Part shown: one piece after another, positions 1-6,662 of the stretch
Position numbering within the stretch: position 1 is the first letter of the stretch
Layout of the letters: every line of letters starts with the position of its first letter
Origin: an uncultured Bermanella sp.
GTDB taxonomy: Bacteria > Pseudomonadota > Gammaproteobacteria > Pseudomonadales > Oceanobacteraceae
DNA: 10,613 bases
Assembly: GCA_913054445.1 (NCBI GenBank)
Contig: CAJXIK010000045.1
Span: 1-10,613, forward strand
Direction: 5' to 3'
Notes under the pieces: generated by a model
Database searches by the model: none
The model's input: only the letters and a program-made list of their open reading frames with translations
What the model was told of the DNA's origin: nothing
Program-made: the position numbers and the translations under genes

Positions 1-359
1 TGGCACAACTGCATCAGTTGCGTGGCCGCGTGGGCCGTGGCACCGCCAAGAGCCATTGCGTACTGCTATATCAAACGCCGTTAAGCCAGCAAGGTAAGAA
101 GCGTATTCAAGCCATGCGCGACACCGCCGATGGCTTCAAGATTGCCGAAATAGACTTGCAGATTCGCGGCCCAGGAGAGGTGCTAGGCACCCGCCAGACC
201 GGTTTATTGCAGATGCGCATCGCCGACCTCCAGCGGGATGGCTATTTATTGCCTGACATCAAACAGTGGGCACAGATGTGTCAGCACGATGCGCCGCACA
301 TCAGTGCACCGCTCATTCAGCGCTGGCTCGGGGATAATGTGCGTTATGGGCAGGTTTGA
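1..359 (+). CDS. recG: ATP-dependent DNA helicase RecG, C-terminal part (5' end outside window)
   Basis: RecG is the cytoplasmic double-stranded-DNA translocase that remodels stalled replication forks and branched recombination intermediates. Only the last 118 residues are present; reading starts in frame at position 3. The first residues, AQLHQLRGRVGRG, are helicase motif VI with its arginine finger. They are followed by the RecG-typical stretch with DGFKIAEIDLQIRGPGEVLG and then GTRQTG, which belongs to the conserved C-terminal block after the helicase core. The protein ends in IQRWLGDNVRYGQV and a TGA, matching the usual RecG ending (a short helix with an RW pair and a final ..RY..). So the 3' end is intact, although its last 45 bp occur again just downstream. 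The next gene on the right is convergent. I see no clear terminator for recG in the 54 bp between them. Identification is secure. Confidence 0.96.
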   Translation, partial: AQLHQLRGRVGRGTAKSHCVLLYQTPLSQQGKKRIQAMRDTADGFKIAEIDLQIRGPGEVLGTRQTGLLQMRIADLQRDGYLLPDIKQWAQMCQHDAPHISAPLIQRWLGDNVRYGQV

Positions 360-412
360 CCTTAATTATTCAGCGCTGGCTCGGGGATAATGTGCGCTAT
401 GGGCAGGTTTGA
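315..412. repeat. Tandem duplication of the recG 3' end (45-bp copies, 53-bp period)
   Basis: Positions 315-359 (the last 14 recG codons plus stop) and 368-412 are identical except for one base (T at 346-347 region in the first copy, C in the second; codon CGT versus CGC, both arginine). Eight bases, CCTTAATT, separate the copies. The second copy still encodes IQRWLGDNVRYGQV and a stop, but it lies after the real stop and is out of phase with it, so it is a gene fragment rather than part of recG. It ends one base before the haloperoxidase stop codon region (414). A duplicated gene 3' end at the edge of an oppositely oriented cluster resembles a scar of insertion or unequal recombination. Confidence 0.95.
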
Positions 413-413
413 T

Positions 414-2390
414 TTAAAAAAAACTAAGGGCTTTTTGGAAGGCCGCCTGCCCGATGGTGATGCCCATCATGCGCCCGGGTATATCATCTGCCGGAGGGTG
501 AATGCCGCCCCAAATCCTCGATAAACTGCACTGATCGGAGGCGTCTTTATAGCTGGCCCATTGCAGGGTCAAATCCATGCTAGGGCCACTCTCAAACACT
601 AAGAAATCGTTGGCGCTTATTTTAAACTCGCCCACCCCCCCAGGAAAATAATCACTGCCGGTATAGGCGCTTAATACCTCTGCCGCCGCCCGAGAAAAAG
701 TAGAGTGACCCGACACATAACCCGCAAAAGGCGGGGTGACAAACGATGGGCGCTGATAAGGCCACCAGTTCTCGGCTAAAATCCAACCCACCCCAGCGGT
801 GTCGGTTTGCGGGTCTGCTAAGGCTGTGTGCCCCTGCCATGCCTTAATTTTAATCTTGCCCACATCACGACCCAAGGCCCCTGCCAAGTCATCCGTGAAG
901 GTCACGACCTCAATAAAACCGGCCATTAATGGTATGCCTTGCGGATGATAATTATCTACAGATTCATCTGAACTTTGCCCTAATTCAGCCATGGCCCTAA
1001 TCGCCGATATGGGCCGAATATAGTCATAGTGGCCCTTGGCTCCCCAGGCGCTAATGGCCGCATCGTGCATGGCTCCACCTAGGGTGAAATACGCTTTTAT
1101 GTCCCATTCTAAATTTCCTAGTAGCTCTCCCTGCCCTTGTAGCTGCTTTGCCAGTAACGGGTGATCTGCAACCGCATTTAAGATAACAAACCAATGCCCG
1201 GGTGGGGTTTCGGAGTCTGGGCCATCGGCCCAAAATTCGGCCAACACGCGTGCGTAGTCACCTCGGGGCACCCACTGGGCTGGGTAGGGGGTGGCGGTTA
1301 TGGGATTACGATCATACCCTTGGCCGCTATCGCCACCTGCCTCTAGAAGATAAAAAGCCTGCATGCCAGTAAATGTGCTGGGAAGCTGCTCAACATTACC
1401 GATACTGGCGGGAGAGATGTCCACCATGACCCCATCATTGCCATCTAAATGCGAAGACCAAGCCGCCACTAAGGCGAAGCCCCACTGATATTCATGTAAA
1501 CGCTGGTTACTGGCCAACGGCGGTGCGCCCGGGTCATGGTACAGCCAGTATTCACCCGCCGCGGTGTCATGTATTTGCAGATTGGCCGCAGATAATGCAA
1601 AGGGCAATACCCGCCCCCACTCTGGGCTTAAAAAATCAGGGGCGCTGCCGGTACTCACTTGATTGCCGCTTTGATCGATAAACGCCGCCGCAAATGCCAA
1701 TGGCTGCCAGCGGTCTAAATCTAAGATGGTGCCGTTACCGGGCTTAGATAGCGGTAAGGGCGGGTTAACGGCCTCATAAAACTGGTTGGCATAAAGGTTC
1801 GCCTCATTCGCGCCATCGCTTAAACCATATTCGATGTAGCAGTTTGCAATATCACGACCGAGCCGAGCGGGCGAATCGCTGTCAAAATTAACGTTAAGGT
1901 CATAGCCAAGTTGTTGCATGAGCGTGTCGTTCAAGGCTTGAATATGTTGCGCCTCTGGAGAGTGTTTAAAGCGGTGATTAATTAAATAATAAGCCCCATA
2001 GCTGATACTTACTTGCTGGGCCGCTACCGCCCCTGCCGGGGTTGCGTTTGCACCTATTACTAGCTGGCACTGGCTAATGCTTGCTAGGCTCGAATTAATT
2101 AAATAGGGGCTGGCTTGTGCATCGAATAATGCCCAGGCATCAAACATAGCAGCCGAAATATGGAATAGGTTACGGGCATGCACCGTGGGCCGCGCATAGT
2201 CTAAGCGTATGGCACTTAATAAAAGCTCGTTCCATTTACGCGCCACCGAAAAGTCCGCAGATGTCATATAGGCAGGCGGCTCATCTAAAATTTGCGGCTG
2301 GTAATACGCCTCATCGCTCTGCGAGCACCCCATAATACTAAGCATGAGCGACAACACTAGGGTGATGCTAAATCGTTTACCGTTAATCAT
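414..2390 (-). CDS. Vanadium-dependent haloperoxidase / PAP2-superfamily lipoprotein
   Basis: Predicted to oxidise a halide with hydrogen peroxide, giving hypohalous acid, using vanadate bound without heme. Of 658 residues, the first 22 form a lipoprotein signal ending in SIMGC (lipid anchor on Cys22), so the enzyme acts in the cell envelope. The vanadate pocket is complete: KGHYDYIRP (Lys452, Arg459), VSGHS (Ser560, Gly561, His562) and SRIWGGIH (Arg625, axial His631). These match the K-x6-RP, SGH and R-x5-H signatures of vanadium haloperoxidases and related acid phosphatases. The length and spacing fit bacterial haloperoxidases better than short PAP2 phosphatases. Halide preference cannot be read from the sequence. 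The ATG at 2390 is chosen because it lies one base after the upstream gene's stop and directly precedes the signal peptide; the longer frame to 2453 would overlap the upstream gene and bury the signal. No Shine-Dalgarno is visible, so translation is probably coupled. A run of eight T on the coding strand covers the stop. Confidence 0.88.
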   Translation of the reverse strand: MINGKRFSITLVLSLMLSIMGCSQSDEAYYQPQILDEPPAYMTSADFSVARKWNELLLSAIRLDYARPTVHARNLFHISAAMFDAWALFDAQASPYLINSSLASISQCQLVIGANATPAGAVAAQQVSISYGAYYLINHRFKHSPEAQHIQALNDTLMQQLGYDLNVNFDSDSPARLGRDIANCYIEYGLSDGANEANLYANQFYEAVNPPLPLSKPGNGTILDLDRWQPLAFAAAFIDQSGNQVSTGSAPDFLSPEWGRVLPFALSAANLQIHDTAAGEYWLYHDPGAPPLASNQRLHEYQWGFALVAAWSSHLDGNDGVMVDISPASIGNVEQLPSTFTGMQAFYLLEAGGDSGQGYDRNPITATPYPAQWVPRGDYARVLAEFWADGPDSETPPGHWFVILNAVADHPLLAKQLQGQGELLGNLEWDIKAYFTLGGAMHDAAISAWGAKGHYDYIRPISAIRAMAELGQSSDESVDNYHPQGIPLMAGFIEVVTFTDDLAGALGRDVGKIKIKAWQGHTALADPQTDTAGVGWILAENWWPYQRPSFVTPPFAGYVSGHSTFSRAAAEVLSAYTGSDYFPGGVGEFKISANDFLVFESGPSMDLTLQWASYKDASDQCSLSRIWGGIHPPADDIPGRMMGITIGQAAFQKALSFF

Positions 2391-2391
2391 G

Positions 2392-3492
2392 TTAATAACG
2401 CAGCTCGATGCCAAATTGTAGCCGTTGAATTTTGCTGCCATCAAGATGATCACTGCTAAATTGATAGGAAAAATAGGGGTTATATCGTTGAGAGACCGCG
2501 AAGGCTTGCTGCTTCACATGGTAACGAACTTGCATGTTACCACGACTAAATTGCCAGCCTATAAATGGCCACACATCGTCTTTGATGGTGTTTAAACCCA
2601 GCACGGCACGCGCCGTGTTATCTATTTTAAAATAATTAGAGAACTCTATTCGTGCAGGAAATACTTGGTTAAACGATTTAAAGGTTTCGCGGCCACTGCC
2701 TAACGGCCTAACGCTCACCACGCCATTGTCATCGATACTGCTGACCTTATTGGTATTGAGTGCCAGCTGGGTAAAAGGGGCATTGTGCCAATGGGTTTGA
2801 TTAAACAAATCTTGCATGTGTAAACGGTGCTCACCCCAAACTGATGCATAGCTTAAATCGACAGACAAACTGACATAGCGCCCTGCTGGCGTCTTGTTTA
2901 GTTTACGATGATACAGAGCGTCTTTTTCGTAAAAGTAATCAATATCGGCGATCCCAGCAAGGCGATTGTCTTGACTGCTAAGGTTGCCGTGTATGTCCAC
3001 CGAGGTTAAGCCAAATGCTTGGCCTGCCTCTAATAAGGCATGCACGTTAAATTGATTAATGCCAAAATTAAACGCCACAAATAAACCCTGAGTACGCTGC
3101 ATATCCGCCTCAAGTTGATAGTCATATTGGCCCGCCTTTACCTCTTGTTGCGCATAAATTTTTGCCGCTAGCACGCTATGCTGGCCGTAAATATCCCAGC
3201 CGCCGATCACCCCTAATGCAATATTGGGGTGTATTTGCCGGCCTAATTGCCACTGACTAAATGAATAAATAACATCACCCGCTTGCCGCGAGCGCGGGTT
3301 ATCGTTATATAAATCCAGTATTTTGAAGGCATCGCTGTAACTATCGCTACGCATAGACAGCCAGCTTTCATTCACTGGGTGAGGTGAATTGATTGCATGG
3401 GCCAGCTGAACTTGGCACACACAGGCAATAAGAAGGGCCATAAAAAAACCCTGCCGAGGCAGGGCTGTTTTATGCATATAGATCATACGCAT
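2392..3492 (-). CDS. Predicted outer-membrane beta-barrel protein, unknown function
   Basis: I do not recognise a named family. The 366-residue frame begins with a Sec signal: charged HKTALPRQ, hydrophobic FFMALLIACVCQV, then a likely cut after AHA near residue 33. The mature part has many alternating polar/hydrophobic stretches rich in aromatic residues and ends in FGIELRY. A C-terminal aromatic residue on a final amphipathic strand is the usual signal for BAM-mediated insertion in the outer membrane. The start is uncertain: ATG codons lie at 3492, 3486, 3477 and 3441, and none of the first three has a good ribosome-binding site. The first three keep the positive charges that a signal peptide needs. 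An intrinsic-terminator hairpin lies between the third and fourth. The gene starts 19 bp after the large lipoprotein gene and ends one base before the haloperoxidase, so it is probably part of that cluster, perhaps as a porin or surface partner (inference). Confidence 0.7.
   Translation of the reverse strand: MRMIYMHKTALPRQGFFMALLIACVCQVQLAHAINSPHPVNESWLSMRSDSYSDAFKILDLYNDNPRSRQAGDVIYSFSQWQLGRQIHPNIALGVIGGWDIYGQHSVLAAKIYAQQEVKAGQYDYQLEADMQRTQGLFVAFNFGINQFNVHALLEAGQAFGLTSVDIHGNLSSQDNRLAGIADIDYFYEKDALYHRKLNKTPAGRYVSLSVDLSYASVWGEHRLHMQDLFNQTHWHNAPFTQLALNTNKVSSIDDNGVVSVRPLGSGRETFKSFNQVFPARIEFSNYFKIDNTARAVLGLNTIKDDVWPFIGWQFSRGNMQVRYHVKQQAFAVSQRYNPYFSYQFSSDHLDGSKIQRLQFGIELRY
3442..3464 (-). terminator. 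Intrinsic terminator/attenuator inside the barrel-gene signal sequence
   Basis: Read on the minus strand, CCCTGC-CTCG-GCAGGG forms a perfect 6-bp GC-rich stem with a four-base loop. It is followed at once by seven T, the textbook form of a Rho-independent terminator. It lies about 50 bases after the stop of the 982-residue lipoprotein gene, where a terminator would be expected. It is also inside the codons for the barrel protein's signal peptide (residues ALPRQGFF). It may cut transcription after the lipoprotein gene, or act as an attenuator relieved when ribosomes translate the leader. On the plus strand the stem is followed only by a weak CTGTTTTA. Confidence 0.75.
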
Positions 3493-3511
3493 GATGAGTG
3501 TCTAGTGGCTA

Positions 3512-6460
3512 TCAATAGAGATCAAAGTCACCATTGCTATAGCTCACCTTAATGCCGCTATCGACTTCGCTGACGGTGGCGGTTTCTAGGCCAAAGGTGA
3601 TGGTGGTTTCTTCATCGCCTTCTAGCACGTCGTCCCTAGAGATAACGAAGCCATCGCTGTTGCTGATATTCATAGAGCCTAGTTCGTTACCGTTGTAGGT
3701 CGCCATGATATTCACATCAGATAGCAAACTGTTGTCATCGGTATGACTGAGAGACAGGATAACCACGCCATTACGGTAACCCGTGCGCTCTAGGCTGGCT
3801 TTAATTAACGTCTCGCCGATGCCCGCTATATTGTTTTCAAGTTCTACAGCAAAGGTAAATTCACGGAAGTTAGTGGCATTTTCGTAATGCTTTAGTGACC
3901 TTAAGTTTCTCACTTCGGCAGGGATAGAAATGCCTTCTCCCGTGCTTAGCTCAGGATAAGTTAATGTAACCCAGCCGACGCTCTCAGACCATGCATAGGA
4001 ACCATAAGAGTTATTAAAAAAGAATGTATCTAGGTATTCGGCGAACGTGCCCTTACTGATTTGGTAGCCAGAAACGTAATATGAATAATCAAATCCTGAT
4101 GAATATTCACTACTGGAGCTAGAGGTAATATTTAGGCCTGTATATTCCTCAACGCCTAAGAACAAGATTTCTTCGTTGTCATCTCCAGGAGTAGTGATAA
4201 CAAAGTGCTCATCCGTAAACGTATAGGTGACAGGCAGAGTTTGCGGCTGTGAATCACTAACGTACTGGCCATCAGAATATGAATACGCATAATCTAACTG
4301 AGCAGTAATGGTAAGATCGGTTCCCCTCTCAAGGTCTTCTACTTTGACTTCATAATAAGCATAGATGTCATCCGAATAGATATGAAAGCCATAGTTACCA
4401 TCATAGTAAGAGCTTTGCAGGTGCTCCTCTGGCGTCGATGCATGCATATCGACGCTGACAGTGTAGCTCACACGCTTAATAACGGCGCCGTCATCGCTTG
4501 CAGTGTCTAGCTCGTAAGATTCAACGCTGGTTTGGCCATAATTATTTTCATAAGAAATACTCAAACTTGTATCGCTGTAGCTATAGGTTCCAATTATTCC
4601 CTCAAGAGGAATAGTTTGCTCTTCACCCTTATCTAGTTCGCTACCAGTAAAATAGCCTCTAACACCTCCTATGCCATAAAAATAAAAGTTTTTGCTCTCC
4701 ATTTGTGCGGTAAAGCTGTCAGCATACAAACTCTCTTCATAGTAATAAGGCCGTGCCGTGCGCAAGACTTTATACTCATGGCTGGCATCGGCCACTAGGG
4801 TAGTGACCTCATCTGGGCCGTGAAAAACAAAGGTATCGCTGCCGTTGTAATCGTATGAATATAAGTTGTTATATACCGTACCCTCTACCAACTCTTGAGT
4901 GAGTGGCGTGTAGTCGGCGGCATTGTTTTGCTTAGCCGATACCTTGGCTGCCAGCGTGTTGTCACCCTGAGTGAAGCGGCCCTCTAGCTCGATACTTTTT
5001 AGGTTGTAAAACGCCTCGGCATCGTCCTCTGAAAATTCAATATAATCGTTACTAGAACGCACCGCCTCGATGGCAACCGAGCCCGCGAATGTGCTTAAGT
5101 CTTGGCCATCTTTATGTACCGCTAGGTGAATCGTCAAGGCGGCATTGGCGGCAATTAATTTATCTGCTAATTCCGCATCTAGCGCATCTACTTGCTCTGG
5201 GGTTTGATCTTCGGCAAGAACCAATGTAGCGACCGACGCACTGCTGTGCAGCTCAACCACGCCACCTATTAACTCTACCGTGGCTTCTGGGCTGGCCACC
5301 TTACCCGCTAGGGTAAACGAAAATGGCTTATTGGTGGTGCTACTAAAATCAACCGCTACTTCTAGGTTAACCACTGTTAACCGACCGTAGCTACCGTCGA
5401 TTGTAAAGCGCCCCGCTGCATCACTAAACGATACCACGCCTGTCAGGCTGGCCTTTTCGTCTCCGGCAAAAATTTCGGCAATGGAGACTGCAGTGGCGCC
5501 ATACTCAAACGTCTCGAGGCCTGCTTGTAGGGTCGCTTGCAAGCTGGCAAGGTCATCTAGGGTGGCGCTGGCACCTTCTAATACGGCCTGTGCAACATCG
5601 GCATCGGCCTTGATATTATTAAGCGCGCTATCTCCTTCCGCGCCCTCGAATTTGCCCGGCAACACCACCGCTAGCGTGTTGATGTCGTCAAAAAAACCTT
5701 TGATCTTGGCGCGGTCGGTTTCGATGCTGCCGCTAGAAACTTGCTCGCCCGCTTCACTTTCGTCACTTAACTCAGCCAACAGGGTTTCGGTTTTAACATA
5801 GCTGGTTAACTCGGCACTGATTAGCTCGGTAAGAGCCTCTGTATCCACCGCGGTGACACCCAGATCATTGATGATCTTTTGCGCACCCTCAATTAAGGTG
5901 TCTACTTCGCTGGGGGTAATGTTGTCAAAGCTCTCGACTTCTTCGATGAACAGGTCGAAGGCGATGGTGGAGGCTAGGTCAATATCCAAGGGCTCGGAGG
6001 TATCTACCGTTGGGGTGTATAAGGCACCTGTCTCATCGATGCGGTCTCCTACCTTGATGTCGCTCGGGCCATCTAGGGTCACCAACAGAACGCAGTCTAG
6101 TCGCACACCGCCCTCAAGAATCACCACATAAGTGCCGTCTGCTTCTTGTTGCAAAGGTTCGGTAGGCGTCACCAACTGAATGACCACACCATCGTAATCT
6201 ACAATGGCCACCTGAATATTCTGATCGCCGAGAGCGGCATGGGCTTCGGGTATCAACATGCCCATTAGCTGTTTAGCTGAACGGCCCATAAAGCTAGAGG
6301 CTAACTGGCCATTGCTTGGGTCGTGAACCTTAAACTCAAAGCGGCTGGTGTCGCTGTTGCCTTGAGAGCTGGAGTCGCTGCTGCTATCTAAACAACCGCC
6401 GAGGGCCAACGAACTTCCCAGTATGACACTGGTTAAAAATGATGATTTACTATCTGCCAC
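3512..6460 (-). CDS. Large acidic surface lipoprotein with a tyrosine-rich region
   Basis: A 982-residue secreted lipoprotein of no family I can name. The signal ends in LALGGC (lipidated Cys23). It is followed by a serine-rich linker (DSSSDSSS), and there is no Asp at +2, so outer-membrane sorting is likely. Residues 40-330 are acidic with helical stretches, residues 330-515 look beta-rich, and 517-800 are strongly tyrosine-rich (37 Tyr in 284 residues, against 8 in the first 516), with strings such as YSYDY, YYYEES and DYSYYVSGY. Residues 800-982 are beta-rich and end in DLY. Only two cysteines are present (23 and 123). Translation starts at a GTG at 6460, supported by the strong Shine-Dalgarno AGGGAAG seven bases upstream. 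It is the first gene of the haloperoxidase cluster. The tyrosine-rich part appears more AT-rich than the genes to the right. An adhesin, matrix or enzyme-substrate role is possible but inferred. Confidence 0.85.
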   Translation of the reverse strand: MADSKSSFLTSVILGSSLALGGCLDSSSDSSSQGNSDTSRFEFKVHDPSNGQLASSFMGRSAKQLMGMLIPEAHAALGDQNIQVAIVDYDGVVIQLVTPTEPLQQEADGTYVVILEGGVRLDCVLLVTLDGPSDIKVGDRIDETGALYTPTVDTSEPLDIDLASTIAFDLFIEEVESFDNITPSEVDTLIEGAQKIINDLGVTAVDTEALTELISAELTSYVKTETLLAELSDESEAGEQVSSGSIETDRAKIKGFFDDINTLAVVLPGKFEGAEGDSALNNIKADADVAQAVLEGASATLDDLASLQATLQAGLETFEYGATAVSIAEIFAGDEKASLTGVVSFSDAAGRFTIDGSYGRLTVVNLEVAVDFSSTTNKPFSFTLAGKVASPEATVELIGGVVELHSSASVATLVLAEDQTPEQVDALDAELADKLIAANAALTIHLAVHKDGQDLSTFAGSVAIEAVRSSNDYIEFSEDDAEAFYNLKSIELEGRFTQGDNTLAAKVSAKQNNAADYTPLTQELVEGTVYNNLYSYDYNGSDTFVFHGPDEVTTLVADASHEYKVLRTARPYYYEESLYADSFTAQMESKNFYFYGIGGVRGYFTGSELDKGEEQTIPLEGIIGTYSYSDTSLSISYENNYGQTSVESYELDTASDDGAVIKRVSYTVSVDMHASTPEEHLQSSYYDGNYGFHIYSDDIYAYYEVKVEDLERGTDLTITAQLDYAYSYSDGQYVSDSQPQTLPVTYTFTDEHFVITTPGDDNEEILFLGVEEYTGLNITSSSSSEYSSGFDYSYYVSGYQISKGTFAEYLDTFFFNNSYGSYAWSESVGWVTLTYPELSTGEGISIPAEVRNLRSLKHYENATNFREFTFAVELENNIAGIGETLIKASLERTGYRNGVVILSLSHTDDNSLLSDVNIMATYNGNELGSMNISNSDGFVISRDDVLEGDEETTITFGLETATVSEVDSGIKVSYSNGDFDLY

Positions 6461-6467
6461 GGTATGA

Positions 6468-6474
6468 CTTCCCT
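6468..6474 (-). promoter_or_regulatory. Ribosome-binding site for the GTG-started lipoprotein gene
   Basis: The minus strand reads AGGGAAG, then seven bases, then GTG at 6460. This near-consensus Shine-Dalgarno decides the GTG start; the signal peptide begins directly after it. Confidence 0.75.
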
Positions 6475-6499
6475 GTGATGAGCTTAAATAAATGCGGCG

Positions 6500-6527
6500 A
6501 GTATAATGGGGGCTAAGAAAAAATCAA
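6500..6527 (-). promoter_or_regulatory. Sigma70-like promoter for the haloperoxidase cluster
   Basis: On the minus strand, a -35 TTGATT (6527-6522) and a -10 TATACT (6505-6500) are separated by 16 bases. Transcription would start near 6493, about 33 bases before the GTG start of the lipoprotein gene. The -10 matches consensus at five of six positions and the -35 at four of six. This is the only good promoter I see for the three minus-strand genes down to 414. The region between the divergent genes (6461-6662) otherwise shows no clear structure. Confidence 0.55.
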
Positions 6528-6662
6528 TCGACAGAAGCGGCCACGGCAGGACAATACGCGATATTTGCAGTTGCACCCATATTTGCCTCTGAGTTTTCTT
6601 TTGCGTCTACTATTATTAAGAGAGCGAGAGCTACCATTCACCAGTCGTCAGCGGTTTTTAAT

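Noticed and set aside
401..452. Hairpin GGGCAGG...CCTGCCC between recG and the haloperoxidase gene as a shared terminator
   Set aside because: The 38-base loop is too long and the T run does not follow the stem. Only the T8 over the haloperoxidase stop is suggestive.
2391..2453. Longer start for the haloperoxidase (21 extra residues)
   Set aside because: It would overlap the end of the barrel gene and place a polar stretch in front of the lipoprotein signal. The ATG at 2390, one base after the upstream stop, fits better.
5481..6131. Two plus-strand open frames (106 and 92 codons) opposite the lipoprotein gene
   Set aside because: Both are Ser/Ala-rich antisense shadows of the lipoprotein frame, without signal, domain or ribosome-binding site.
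6502..6507. Perfect TATAAT on the plus strand as promoter for the HDOD gene
   Set aside because: It is about 155 bases from the ATG and lacks a -35 at the right distance. The same bases serve better as the minus-strand -10 TATACT.
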